Shown here: positions 47,728-56,772 of the stretch, piece by piece
Layout of the letters: each line of letters starts with the position of its first letter
How positions within the stretch are numbered: position 1 is the stretch's first letter
Assembly (NCBI GenBank): GCA_001464735.1
Contig: LNDU01000061.1
Coordinates: forward strand, 62,001 to 126,000
DNA length: 64,000 bases
Direction of reading: 5' to 3'
Origin: Nitrospira sp. Ga0074138
GTDB taxonomy: Bacteria; Nitrospirota; Nitrospiria; Nitrospirales; Nitrospiraceae
Made by a program: the position numbers and the translations under genes
The notes under the pieces: model-generated
Seen by the model: the letters and a program-made list of their open reading frames with translations, nothing else
The model's database searches: none
Told to the model about the DNA's origin: nothing

Positions 47728-48702
47728 CTACCATCGGATGACCGCAGAGGCCCATGTTAATCCTGCTCCAAACGCCCCAAGCAGCACCAACGAGCCATCC
47801 TTGATACGCCCCTCACGCACCGCTTCATCGAGTGCGATCGGAATAGAGGCGGCTGAAGTATTTCCATATCGATCCACGTTCAGCATAACCTTTTCGATCG
47901 GAAGGCTGAGCCGTTCCATCACCGCCTTGAGAATCCGAATATTGGCCTGGTGGGGCACATAGAGATCGATATCTTCCACACGAAGATGATTCGCTGCCAG
48001 TGTCGAACGGGCGATCTCTTCCAAGCTGCGTACGGCAACTTTGAACGTCTCGTTCCCTTTCATCTTGATGTACTGCAGTCGCTCGTCGATCACTTTTTCG
48101 GAGGGTGGAGTATGTGAGCCTCCTCCCGGCACCATGATCAGCTCGCAGAGCGTCCCGTCGGAGCGAAGGTGAGTCGAGAGGATCCCTCGTTCTCCATCGC
48201 TGGCACTGACGACGGCCGCACCAGCCCCATCCCCAAACAGCACGCAGGTGTTCCGGTCAGTCCAATCGGTAATGGCAGACATCACCTCTGATCCAATGAC
48301 CAAGACATGACGCATTCCCGTTTTAATGTACGCATCTGCTACCGAGAGCGCGTAGACAAATCCACAGCAGGCGGCCGACAGATCGCACGCCGCGGCTTTG
48401 GTCGCACCGAGTTGATACTGGACGAGACAGGCCGTGGCAGGGAGCGGATAATCACCCGTACAGGTGGCCACCAAAATCATGTCGAGATCGGTTGCCGCCA
48501 GACCCGCCGCCGTCAACGCCCGTTTCCCGGCCTGAACCGCCAAATCCGAACAGGCTTCTCCGGTGGCTGCAATCCGCCGCTCTCGGATTCCGGTCCGTTC
48601 TCGAATCCATTCATCAGACGTCGCCACCATACGTTCAAGATCTGCATTCGTCAGCACTCTAGCAGGTACATAGGAGCCGATCCCCGCAATGCAGGCTTTC
48701 AT
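47728..48702 (-). CDS. fabH: 3-oxoacyl-[acyl-carrier-protein] synthase III
   Basis: 324 residues. Starts fatty-acid synthesis by condensing acetyl-CoA with malonyl-ACP. The catalytic Cys is in CDLSAACCGFVYALSVADAY (Cys112 by family numbering), His in LYVPHQANIRIL and Asn in VDRYGNTSAASIPIALDEA. It overlaps plsX by 4 bp. Substrate preference (straight or branched) cannot be read here. Confidence 0.97.
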   Translation of the reverse strand: MKACIAGIGSYVPARVLTNADLERMVATSDEWIRERTGIRERRIAATGEACSDLAVQAGKRALTAAGLAATDLDMILVATCTGDYPLPATACLVQYQLGATKAAACDLSAACCGFVYALSVADAYIKTGMRHVLVIGSEVMSAITDWTDRNTCVLFGDGAGAAVVSASDGERGILSTHLRSDGTLCELIMVPGGGSHTPPSEKVIDERLQYIKMKGNETFKVAVRSLEEIARSTLAANHLRVEDIDLYVPHQANIRILKAVMERLSLPIEKVMLNVDRYGNTSAASIPIALDEAVREGRIKDGSLVLLGAFGAGLTWASAVIRW

Positions 48703-49736
48703 GGTTTCTCTTCTACCATCGGCTGAGATTGACTCTCTTCAATGTCCCGTTGAATCAGCTCGTGCACACGGCCTTCCGCCATGCGCTTGGCTCGTCGAAT
48801 CGCGTTCTTAATAGCCTTTGCCGATGATCGGCCATGGCAAATCATCGTAATTCCGTTGACGCCCAATAATGGAGCACCGCCGAACTCTGCATAGTCCGTT
48901 TTCCGTTTCAGATTCATCAACGGCCCGGCCATCAACGGATACGCGAGGCGACCGATGAAACTGCCTGCGATCTCCTTGAGCAACAGCTTCTTAATCATCT
49001 CAGCCACGCCTTCGGAAATCTTCAAGGCGACGTTCCCGATAAACCCATCGCAGACGACAATATCGGCAACGCCGCTATACACATCACGCCCCTCGACATT
49101 CCCCACAAAATTCATCGAACTGCCTTTGAGGAGCTTGAACGCTTCTTTGGTGACTTCGTTGCCCTTGCTGTCTTCTTCTCCGATACTCAGCAGACCGACA
49201 CGGGGATTCGGTTTTCCGAGCAGATGCTTCCCATACTCATGGCCCATCACGGCGAATTGTTCGAGATGCTTGGCGGTGCAGTCGACGTTGGCCCCCACAT
49301 CGAGCATGATCGCTTCCCCACCCAGCGTCGGCAGACTGGTGGCAATCGCCGGCCGCTCCACCCCCTTCGTCAGTCCTAACACGAAGAACGACGCCACCAT
49401 GCTTGCCCCGGTGTTCCCGGGGCTCACGACCCCGTGGGCATAGCCGTTCTTGACCAACTCAGTCGCCACCCAAATCGACGAGTCCCGCTTCTTCCGAGCG
49501 ACGGCGGCCGGCGACTCATGCATTCCGACGACCTGAGACGCATGCCGAATGGTGAGGCGTGAATCGTGACTGGACTGACGCTCACATTCCTGTTTTAGGG
49601 TTGTTTCGTCACCGACGAGAATGACCTCGACGTCAAACTCTTTCACCGCCTGAAGAGCACCCTCGACACACGGTGCGGGGCCATGATCCCCTCCCACCGC
49701 GTCGAGCGCGATCGTCATGCGAGATGGTGTACTCAC
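48699..49736 (-). CDS. plsX: Phosphate acyltransferase PlsX
   Basis: 345 residues. Makes acyl-phosphate from acyl-ACP for phospholipid synthesis. MTIALDAVGGDHGPAPCVEG is the family start; the annotated GTG 49736 adds six residues and either may be used. SPGNTGASMVASFFVLGLTK, LDVGANVDCTAKHLEQFAVM and DGFIGNVALKISEGVAEMIK are conserved. It follows rpmF in the usual rpmF-plsX-fabH order. Confidence 0.96.
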   Translation of the reverse strand: MSTPSRMTIALDAVGGDHGPAPCVEGALQAVKEFDVEVILVGDETTLKQECERQSSHDSRLTIRHASQVVGMHESPAAVARKKRDSSIWVATELVKNGYAHGVVSPGNTGASMVASFFVLGLTKGVERPAIATSLPTLGGEAIMLDVGANVDCTAKHLEQFAVMGHEYGKHLLGKPNPRVGLLSIGEEDSKGNEVTKEAFKLLKGSSMNFVGNVEGRDVYSGVADIVVCDGFIGNVALKISEGVAEMIKKLLLKEIAGSFIGRLAYPLMAGPLMNLKRKTDYAEFGGAPLLGVNGITMICHGRSSAKAIKNAIRRAKRMAEGRVHELIQRDIEESQSQPMVEEKP

Positions 49737-49834
49737 GGATGGTATTGGAAAGACTGGCTGAACACGCGTCGCCCCCTGGGCTCACGTCAGACGTGCTGGG
49801 AAACTCGCGGCATGGACCAAATTGGACAACCTGC

Positions 49835-50020
49835 TCACGCCTCTTCGACCTGAATGACGGCCTTGCCTTTATAGGTCCCACAGTTCAAACAGGTATAATG
49901 CGGCAGCTTCATCTCGTGGCACTGTGGGCACACCGCCATCCCCGGAGGGGTCATACGCAGCTTTTGGGTACGACGCTTGTCGCGCCTTGCCCGTGAATGT
50001 TTATGTTTAGGATTGGGCAT
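49835..50020 (-). CDS. rpmF: 50S ribosomal protein L32
   Basis: 61 residues. MPNPKHKHSRARRDKRRTQK is the basic N-terminus. A zinc-ribbon is formed by CPQCHEMKLPHYTCLNCG (CxxC...CxxC). It is the usual size and sits between DUF177 and plsX, a conserved position. The start ATG is preceded by AAGAAGGAGT. Confidence 0.97.
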   Translation of the reverse strand: MPNPKHKHSRARRDKRRTQKLRMTPPGMAVCPQCHEMKLPHYTCLNCGTYKGKAVIQVEEA

Positions 50021-50055
50021 GATGACTCCTTCTTCTGTTCGATTCGGACCACCCT

Positions 50056-50655
50056 TCAGCGCTCACCGGGGCCCCTCAGCTTTTCTTTCATCGTCCGCAA
50101 CACCTGAAACGGGTTTCCCGTCTGCTCTTCACTACAACGACACGGACCTTCATTCAAATCTTTCCCACAACGAGGACAGAGGCCGAGACATTCCTCGGAA
50201 CACAGCGGGTGCATCGGCGAAGCAAGAATCAATTGCTCCCGCAACATCGGCGCCAGTTCCAGATGATCGCCCACGTAGTAATACAGATCATCATTCTGCT
50301 CTTCAGGCTCGGCCTCAAGCGCCGGCGTCTCTTTTCTATGCCGTGAATCGGTTCGCTTTGCGGCAGTCGCCGTCGTCTTCGACTTTGCTTCACGCTCATA
50401 GGCCACATGGAGAGAAAAGGCCATCGGCTCGTCAAAATCCTTGAGGCAGCGCACACATTGACGGATCGCCGTTCCTTCCACCACTCCAGTCACGCAGATC
50501 GTGCGATCAACCGCGCGAAGATCAAGTCCGATCGCCAAGGGCCCTCGAATGCACACATCCGCATCCGTTAGTGCCAACTCTTCACCCGTCAAATCTCCCG
50601 ACAACGAGAGCCCCTCTGCCGTGATGTCTGCGATTTTCGGTATCAACACATCCAT
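50056..50655 (-). CDS. DUF177 (YceD-family) 23S rRNA-accumulation protein
   Basis: 199 residues from ATG 50655, preceded by GAGGG; the upstream extension is not conserved. IRQCVRCLKDFDEPMAFSLH (CVRC) and the C-terminal cysteine cluster LCSEECLGLCPRCGKDLNEG are the family marks, probably a zinc site. A central acidic insert (EAEPEEQNDD) is longer than in many relatives. YceD/DUF177 proteins precede rpmF in most bacteria and are needed for normal 23S rRNA accumulation. No catalytic motif. Confidence 0.88.
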   Translation of the reverse strand: MDVLIPKIADITAEGLSLSGDLTGEELALTDADVCIRGPLAIGLDLRAVDRTICVTGVVEGTAIRQCVRCLKDFDEPMAFSLHVAYEREAKSKTTATAAKRTDSRHRKETPALEAEPEEQNDDLYYYVGDHLELAPMLREQLILASPMHPLCSEECLGLCPRCGKDLNEGPCRCSEEQTGNPFQVLRTMKEKLRGPGER

Positions 50656-50717
50656 GGTTACCCTCGACAGCGTGCCGCTGTCCCATCCCGATGCATCGAA
50701 ATCGCCTCTCACGTTCG

Positions 50718-50966
50718 TTATCGCTCCTCGGCAAAGCTAATGATAGCGATATGCCGAGCCCGCTTGACGGCCACCGTCAGTTCACGCTGATGACGCATGC
50801 AATTCCCGGAAATGCGGCGTGGAACAATGCGTCCGCGCTCCGACAAAAAACTTCTGAGCAGACCGGCGTCCTTGAAATCAATCGGCGCCTTTTCCAAACA
50901 AAATCTGCAGGGACGCCTCCGCTGAAACAATCGCCCCCCGCCACGTTCGTTTTCACCTCGATCCAT
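50718..50966 (-). CDS. rpsR: 30S ribosomal protein S18
   Basis: 82 residues. [20 protein letters not shown] and [21 protein letters not shown] define the family, with the two cysteine pairs of zinc-type S18 partly kept. It ends [15 protein letters not shown]. It follows ssb by 24 bp in the rpsF-ssb-rpsR order. rplI, often next in other bacteria, is absent here. Confidence 0.96.
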   Translation of the reverse strand: MDRGENERGGGRLFQRRRPCRFCLEKAPIDFKDAGLLRSFLSERGRIVPRRISGNCMRHQRELTVAVKRARHIAIISFAEER

Positions 50967-50990
50967 TACTGCCTCCTCATGCTCCTGCCG

Positions 50991-51389
50991 TTAACCTTCT
51001 TCACCCATTTCATAGCCAGGCTCGTCATGCACTGGAGATTCGGCACTGGGACCACTTTCTTGGCGCTTGGGCATGAACGTCACAGTCTGTGCAACCACCT
51101 CGTGCTTGCTGCGCTTTTGCCCATCTTCAGTTTCCCATCGGCGTTGCTGCAACCGACCTTCGACGATTGCCCCGTTGCCTTTACTGAGATACTGCCCACA
51201 ATGTTCCGCCTGCTTGCCGAATACGACGATATCAACAAAACACACTTCTTCCTTCAAGTCATCACCCTGCTTAAACCGACGGCTCACTGCCAAGCCAAAA
51301 CTCGCCACCGGGGTCCCGCTAGGCGTATACCGGAGCTCAGGATTCCGGGTGAGGTTCCCCATCAGGATGACTTTGTTAAACCCGGCCAC
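50991..51389 (-). CDS. ssb: Single-stranded DNA-binding protein
   Basis: 132 residues. FNKVILMGNLTRNPELRYTP and GTPVASFGLAVSRRF form the OB-fold; WETEDGQKRSKHEVVAQTVT is the later strand. The acidic tail (HDEPGYEMGEEG) lacks the classic DDDIPF tip. It overlaps the end of rpsF by 14 bp. Short C-terminal region relative to E. coli SSB. Confidence 0.95.
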   Translation of the reverse strand: MAGFNKVILMGNLTRNPELRYTPSGTPVASFGLAVSRRFKQGDDLKEEVCFVDIVVFGKQAEHCGQYLSKGNGAIVEGRLQQRRWETEDGQKRSKHEVVAQTVTFMPKRQESGPSAESPVHDEPGYEMGEEG

Positions 51390-51723
51390 CGTCGGACTCC
51401 TGCGCTGAGGCTTCTACCGGATGCCGTTCCACCAAGGGTTTCTCGTGATGGATCGTCAGAAATTTGATGATGTTGTCTTCCAATCGATAGGCCCGTTCGA
51501 GTTCACCAACGGTGTTGTTCGGCGCCTTAAAGTAGAAATAGGCGTAGGTCCCCTTCCGCTCGCGACGCACTTCGTAAGCGAGTTTTTTCTTTCCTAAATT
51601 CTCGGCTTTGATGAATTGTGCGCCGGTCTTGTCGGCGACGCTTTTCATCTTGTCGATGAGCGTCTTCGTTTCCTCGTCGGAGACAGACGGACGAATAATA
51701 AAGAGAGACTCGTAGAGCTCCAT
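51376..51723 (-). CDS. rpsF: 30S ribosomal protein S6
   Basis: 115 residues. YESLFIIRPSVSDEETKTLI and GKKKLAYEVRRERKGTYAYF are family blocks, and LERAYRLEDNIIKFLTIHHE ends the core. First gene of an rpsF-ssb-rpsR-DUF177-rpmF run. Its stop lies inside the ssb coding sequence. A short acidic/polar C-tail is normal. Confidence 0.96.
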   Translation of the reverse strand: MELYESLFIIRPSVSDEETKTLIDKMKSVADKTGAQFIKAENLGKKKLAYEVRRERKGTYAYFYFKAPNNTVGELERAYRLEDNIIKFLTIHHEKPLVERHPVEASAQESDGGRV

Positions 51724-51867
51724 GCAGCAATCCTCCTGGACAAAGGCCCCCGAACCAGCCGGGAGCGAGGTGTAGGGCGCCTATTTGGCGTAAAGAACGG
51801 TGGACCGTAACACAGGATTTCTTACGCTGTCAATGAATCACGGAGCGTAATCTAACGGTCGAGGTTC

Positions 51868-51884
51868 TTCACGTACATCGTGAA
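51868..51884. promoter_or_regulatory. Palindromic candidate operator upstream of imuB
   Basis: TTCACGTACATCGTGAA is a perfect 6-5-6 inverted repeat, about 98 bp before the imuB start and in the divergent spacer with rpsF. It does not match the known E. coli (CTGT-N8-ACAG) or Bacillus LexA boxes exactly. Its position before a DNA-damage cassette makes a repressor site plausible. Confidence 0.35.
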
Positions 51885-51931
51885 CGTGAGCGTGTGATCT
51901 GACCGACAGCTTCATAAGGACTTTCCCTGCA

Positions 51932-51960
51932 TTGACAGAAAAATGCCAGAGTGCAACCAT
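51932..51960 (+). promoter_or_regulatory. Predicted promoter of imuB-dnaE2
   Basis: TTGACA (51932-51937, perfect -35), 17-bp spacer, AACCAT (51955-51960, weak -10 with 3/6 matches). It lies 22 bp before ATG 51982. A strong -35 with a poor -10 fits a gene normally held low and induced. Confidence 0.4.
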
Positions 51961-51981
51961 TGGTTACGAATTTGACATGCC

Positions 51982-53163
51982 ATGGATCGCCATATCGTCT
52001 GCTTACAAATTCCTGCTTTTAGAATCACGCTGGCTCGCGCTGCGGACAGTGCGCTGCGGAATAGACCTGTGGCCGTCGCACCAATCCATGCGCCACGTGC
52101 GTTGATTCGAGAGATTTCTATTGAAGCGTCTTGCGAAGGTCTTCAGCCTGGCATGCCCATAGCCCTCGGACGGCTGATCTGTCCTGGCCTGCAGGTGATC
52201 CCTCCGGACTCATCATTGACTCACGCCGCCCACCATGAGCTGCAACGGCACATCTCCTCCCTTGCACCGGTTTGGGAATCGATCAGGCCCGGCTCGCTCT
52301 TCTTAGACCTCACCGGCACCACTCGACTCTTCGGACCTCCCATCGATACAGCAACCCGCATCAGTCGAATGCTGGCACACCAACAGGGATGGCCCAGCAC
52401 AATCGGACTGGCAGGGAATAAGCTGGTCTCGCATCTGGCTGCAGCCACACTGACGAACCCGCCTCAAGTGTTATTAATCCACTCCGGAGACGAACAATCG
52501 TTTCTCGCACCATTGCCGACTCTATCGCTTCCCGGCCTCCATGGCGTCCACACCTCACGGGTTTTACAACGACTAGAGGATTTGAATCTCCGTACCCTGG
52601 GTGCGATCGCCTCCGTCTCATTAACACATCTGCAAGCCGTTCTTGGGGCTCCTGCTAACCTGTTGCACGATTGGGCCCTCGGAATCGATTCTTCTCCGGT
52701 CCATTCACCGATCGCACAGCCAGTCATTGAACGCTCTACTCATCTCGATCCAGATGAAGTGGATGATCGTTTCTTGTTGGGACGGCTGTACCAACTATTG
52801 GAGCAGATTTGTGCAACACTTCGGCAACGACAACGCATGTGCCGGCACATCTTGCTGACGGTTCATCACAGCGACCACGTCGAGCAAGCGGCGCAAGAAA
52901 CGCTGCCTCACAGCACGTACTGGGAAGCCGATCTCCAGCCTGTGCTCACTCGCCTGTTCTACCGGTGTTTTCGTCGCCGAGTGCGTCTCACGCGCCTGAA
53001 GCTTGAGGTTAGTCAACTGGAGCCACCGGTCCAGCAACTTTCGCTCTTCAGTGAATCGGAAGCCGGAATTCCTCCCCGCGCTCACCGGCTTTCACTGGCC
53101 CTCGATCATATTCGCGCGAAATTCGGTGATCACGCTTTGTCCTGGGGGCGGACGTTGCCATGA
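51982..53163 (+). CDS. imuB: ImuB-like Y-family DNA polymerase-related protein
   Basis: 393 residues. Y-family fold: HIVCLQIPAFRITLARAADS, then SIEASCEGLQPGMPIALGRL (fingers), GSLFLDLTGTTRLFGPPIDT (palm) and TIGLAGNKLVSHLAAATLTN. The usual N-terminal metal Asp (as in MDAFFA) is replaced (LQIPAF) and the SxDE palm pair is not intact (LFLDLTG keeps only one Asp). It is therefore probably non-catalytic, as known for ImuB. Its C-terminus overlaps dnaE2 by 4 bp. There is no ImuA/lexA neighbour. The helix-hairpin and little-finger regions follow residue 190. Confidence 0.85.
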   Translation: MDRHIVCLQIPAFRITLARAADSALRNRPVAVAPIHAPRALIREISIEASCEGLQPGMPIALGRLICPGLQVIPPDSSLTHAAHHELQRHISSLAPVWESIRPGSLFLDLTGTTRLFGPPIDTATRISRMLAHQQGWPSTIGLAGNKLVSHLAAATLTNPPQVLLIHSGDEQSFLAPLPTLSLPGLHGVHTSRVLQRLEDLNLRTLGAIASVSLTHLQAVLGAPANLLHDWALGIDSSPVHSPIAQPVIERSTHLDPDEVDDRFLLGRLYQLLEQICATLRQRQRMCRHILLTVHHSDHVEQAAQETLPHSTYWEADLQPVLTRLFYRCFRRRVRLTRLKLEVSQLEPPVQQLSLFSESEAGIPPRAHRLSLALDHIRAKFGDHALSWGRTLP

Positions 53164-56100
53164 TGGCTCCTCAGTTCATCCATCTCCATGTCCATTCTGA
53201 TTATTCACCGATGCGCGGGGTCTCGTCTCTGGAGGAACTCTGTGCCTTGGTACGGCAACACGGGTCGCCAGCTATGGCCTTGACCGATACAAACGGATTG
53301 TATGGTGCGATCCGGTTTGTCGAGCACGCGAAGCAACAGGGCCTTCGTCCGATTCTCGGTGCCGAGCTGACAACCATCGATCATCGCGCAGTCTTACTGG
53401 CCAAAACACCGGACGGTTATGCAAATCTCTGTCGCTTGTTGTCAGAGCGGCATGGCAATCACTCGTTCGACTTTCTTGCATCGGTTTCACACCATCGTGA
53501 TGGTCTGATCATCTTGACTGATGACGAAATGGCACTCGCAACCTGGCAGAAAGAATCACGGCAAGATCTCTACGTCGAGCTGACCCCAGGACCAGCCATG
53601 CATGGGGCGCTCCTCTTCAGTCGCCGCATCGGGCTCCCACCCCTCGCCACTAATCGCGTGTACTTTTCAAGCCCGGATGGTTTTCCCACGCATCGCCTGT
53701 TGCGCGCCATTGCCCTCAATACGACGCTGTCGCGACTGCCCGAAACCGCCTGTTGTGCGTCTAGGCAATGGCTGCTACCGCCCGCGCTCATGGCCTCTCA
53801 GTTTCCACATGTCCCTGAAGCAGTAGAAAACACCCTTCGCATTGCAGAAGCCTGTCACAGCGATTGGCGTTTTGGGGATACCATCTTTCCGGCTTTTCGC
53901 CGACTCACCGATGACGACGCCTTCACGACACTCAAAGACAAAACCTATGCCGGTGCGCGTGAACGATACGTGGCTGTCTCACAAACGATCCGCGATCGGA
54001 TTGAAAAGGAGTTGGCCATCATTCGAGTCAAACGTTTCGCGCATTACTTCCTTGTTGTGGAGGAAATCGTTCGTCAGGCACCCCGGACATGTGGCCGCGG
54101 ATCGGTCGCCGCCTCCATCGTGTCCTATTGTCTCAACATCACCCACGTCGATCCGATCAAACACAATCTTTTCTTCGAGCGGTTTCTCAACCCGGGCCGG
54201 AAAGACCCGCCGGACATCGATATCGACTTTCCCTGGGACGAGCGCGACGACATGTTGAACTGGGTGTTCGCGCACTATGGGGAGCGTCAGGCCGCCATGG
54301 TGGCGAATCAGAACAGCCTCGGCTTCCGAGCCGCCATCCGCGAAACGGCAAAGGTCTACGGTATGCCGGCCGAAGAGATCAGCAAGATGTCGTCACATAT
54401 CCTGCGCCAGGAGGATGTTCTGAATTTTTCCGTTCCGCCGACTATCGAGCAATGGCTCCGTCGGCTCTCACAGACGTTGAAATTGAACGTGCCCTGGCCT
54501 GAGATCTTGGCTCAGGCGTTGCGAGCGCAGAACCATTTTCGTCACCTTTCCATGCATTGCGGCGGGGTTGTCATCGTACCGGACGAGATCAGGCGCTACG
54601 TGCCAGTGGAATATACCGCCAAGGGCTTGCCGGTCATCCAGTGGGAAAAGGACCAAGCGGAAGACGCAGGACTCGTCAAAATCGATATCTTGGGCAACCG
54701 ATCGTTAGCTGTGATCCGGGACGCCCTCGCAGCCATTGCTGAACATACGGGCAGACAAATCGACTACGTGGCTTGGGATCCGTTGGAGGATGCTGCCACG
54801 CAAGAAGCGATCCGGTGCGGCGAGACGATCGGCTGTTTCTATATCGAATCGCCCGCCACCCGTCTCTTGCTGAGGAAGCTATGGATCGGCATGCCCGCGC
54901 ATCGCCGCAAACAGCTGGACGTCTTCGAATATCTGGTGATGGTTTCATCGCTGGTCAGACCCGCCACGAATGCCTTCGTCGAAGAGTTTATTCGCCGAGC
55001 GCAAGAAGGATCCTGTGCATTCTGGCATCACACGTTGCAAGGAGTGCTGGACGAGACCCACGGCATCATGACGTATCAGGAAGACGTCTCCAAGGTGGCC
55101 ATGGCGCTGGCTGATTTTTCTATCGAAGATGCGGATCAGCTGCGTAAGGTCATCAGCAAGAAACATAAACAACGGCAACTGCAAGACTACTACGAGCAGT
55201 TTTGCCACGGAGCGGAAAGAAATAATGCATCGCCCGAGACCATCGAGAACATCTGGAAGATGATCATGAGTTTCGCCGGCTACAGCTTTTGCAAACCCCA
55301 TTCCGCCAGCTATGCGCAGGTCTCGTTCAAATCCGCCTATCTCCGAACCCACTATCCGGCAGAATTCATCGCCGCCGTCATCAGCAACCAAGGAGGATTT
55401 TACTCGACCTTCGCATACGTCTCGGAGGCTCGCCGCATGGGGCTGGCAATTCTTTTACCGGATATCAACGACAGCGAGTGGGTTTACCGCGGCGAAGGTG
55501 AGCGGCTACGGATGGGCTTGATGCAGATCAAGACGATTCCGAAAGAACTCGGCACAAGAATTATCCAAGAGCGAACAAAGAATGGTCCGTACCGATCGTT
55601 TCAGGACTTTCTGCAGCGTGTGAAACCTGAGCCGGCCCAGGCCAGAGCATTGGTCCGCGCCGGCTGCTGTGACTCCATCGCCGGTGAGCTCACCAGGCCG
55701 GCCTTGATGTGGCGGTTGTACGCGGGAAGCGATGCCACTACCGGCCCCTTACCGATCCCGGATGACTATGCTGCTGCGCAGAAGCGAGCCCATGAGATCC
55801 AATCATTCGGCTTTCTTGCCAGCCGCCATCCCCTGACCCTTTATCGCAAACAGATCGAGCGGCTGCGACCGGTACCTGCTTCCCAGATGCATCGGTTCGT
55901 CGGCCTGCGCATCACCATGGTCGGTGTGCTGATCACCGAGAAGGCGGCTGAGACGAAACACGGGCAGGCCATGGAATTCATCACCCTGGAAGACATCACA
56001 GCCATTTACGATGCCACGCTGTTCCCCGAGGCCTACCGCCGCTGCTGTCATCTGCTCTCTCCAAACCGGCCATACGTGGTCCGTGGACTGGTGGAAGCAA

Positions 56101-56204
56101 GCTTCGGCGTCACCACACTGACCGTGTTCGATCTCCAACTGCTGGAGCCGACGACTAACGACCAACATGACCGGCTGAGTCAGTTTGAATACGTTGGCGA
56201 TTGA
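53160..56204 (+). CDS. dnaE2: Error-prone DNA polymerase III alpha subunit
   Basis: 1014 residues. The PHP domain starts FIHLHVHSDYSPMRGVSSLE with metal-type histidines. The polymerase core has CGRGSVAASIVSYCLNITHV, then NPGRKDPPDIDIDFPWDERD (catalytic aspartates). SMHCGGVVIVPDEI and DILGNRSLAVIRDALAAIAE follow, with KPHSASYAQVSFKSAYLRTH in the fingers/thumb region. C-terminal OB-like segment is RITMVGVLITEKAAETKHGQ. It is the translesion polymerase that works with ImuB; it overlaps imuB by four bases. At 1014 residues it matches DnaE2 (~1050), not replicative DnaE (~1160). Confidence 0.93.
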   Translation: MMAPQFIHLHVHSDYSPMRGVSSLEELCALVRQHGSPAMALTDTNGLYGAIRFVEHAKQQGLRPILGAELTTIDHRAVLLAKTPDGYANLCRLLSERHGNHSFDFLASVSHHRDGLIILTDDEMALATWQKESRQDLYVELTPGPAMHGALLFSRRIGLPPLATNRVYFSSPDGFPTHRLLRAIALNTTLSRLPETACCASRQWLLPPALMASQFPHVPEAVENTLRIAEACHSDWRFGDTIFPAFRRLTDDDAFTTLKDKTYAGARERYVAVSQTIRDRIEKELAIIRVKRFAHYFLVVEEIVRQAPRTCGRGSVAASIVSYCLNITHVDPIKHNLFFERFLNPGRKDPPDIDIDFPWDERDDMLNWVFAHYGERQAAMVANQNSLGFRAAIRETAKVYGMPAEEISKMSSHILRQEDVLNFSVPPTIEQWLRRLSQTLKLNVPWPEILAQALRAQNHFRHLSMHCGGVVIVPDEIRRYVPVEYTAKGLPVIQWEKDQAEDAGLVKIDILGNRSLAVIRDALAAIAEHTGRQIDYVAWDPLEDAATQEAIRCGETIGCFYIESPATRLLLRKLWIGMPAHRRKQLDVFEYLVMVSSLVRPATNAFVEEFIRRAQEGSCAFWHHTLQGVLDETHGIMTYQEDVSKVAMALADFSIEDADQLRKVISKKHKQRQLQDYYEQFCHGAERNNASPETIENIWKMIMSFAGYSFCKPHSASYAQVSFKSAYLRTHYPAEFIAAVISNQGGFYSTFAYVSEARRMGLAILLPDINDSEWVYRGEGERLRMGLMQIKTIPKELGTRIIQERTKNGPYRSFQDFLQRVKPEPAQARALVRAGCCDSIAGELTRPALMWRLYAGSDATTGPLPIPDDYAAAQKRAHEIQSFGFLASRHPLTLYRKQIERLRPVPASQMHRFVGLRITMVGVLITEKAAETKHGQAMEFITLEDITAIYDATLFPEAYRRCCHLLSPNRPYVVRGLVEASFGVTTLTVFDLQLLEPTTNDQHDRLSQFEYVGD

Positions 56205-56296
56205 TAGCACCACCCCAGCCTCATGAGCTGGAAAACTGCGTTCGAGCGTGGGCTCTGTGCTCTATAAGTCATTGCTATTGCGAGAACTTCCTGGCA

Positions 56297-56352
56297 GTGA
56301 GCCGATTCCCATCTCTAATCGGCTCACGTTTCATGCTTTTCCTGAGCCGATT
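56297..56352. promoter_or_regulatory. Three TGAGCCGATT boxes upstream of the Fic remnant
   Basis: GTGAGCCGATT (56297-56307) and its exact inverted copy AATCGGCTCAC (56317-56327) form a hairpin-like palindrome with a 9-nt gap. A third direct copy, TGAGCCGATT, is at 56343-56352. They lie just before a truncated Fic winged-helix segment and may be its old autoregulatory operator. Confidence 0.45.
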
Positions 56353-56363
56353 AGTTGATATAA

Positions 56364-56585
56364 CCGGGGCGGGAGCAGCTCAACGAGCGGCAGATGCAGA
56401 TTCTTCGCCGTATGCTGGAAGAAGGCCCGGATGGCTTCGAAGGTGGCATGAGCGCAAAAAAGTACATGACCATCACCGGCGCGTCAAAAGCCACAGCCAC
56501 GCGCGATTTACAGGAATTGATGGAGAAAGGTATCTTCGCACCTACTGGCAGCGGGCGTAGCACCCGTTATCAGATCAGCTTGTAG
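56364..56585 (+). pseudogene. Fic-family protein C-terminal winged-helix fragment
   Basis: In-frame codons after a TAA read PGREQLNERQMQILRRMLEE, then GPDGFEGGMSAKKYMTITGA, SKATATRDLQELMEKGIF and APTGSGRSTRYQISL. This is the C-terminal wHTH of Fic/DUF4172-type AMPylation proteins. The Fic core (HPFxxGNGR) is absent upstream, so this is the tail of a lost gene. A free-standing start at ATG 56394 is possible but no ribosome site is evident. Confidence 0.75.
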
Positions 56586-56772
56586 CCCCACGACTCCCTC
56601 TCCCTGCCGGAAGCGCGCCGGTTTCACAAAGAAATTAATCAAGTCAGCGATGCACGATATAAGATCCGCCCCTGGTTCCGTTCTCTAGGTTCGAGGAGCA
56701 ATCGTTATTCTTCTATTCAGAACTCTGTTAAAATCGCCTTCCCCAATCGATACCCAGACCGGAGGCAGAATT

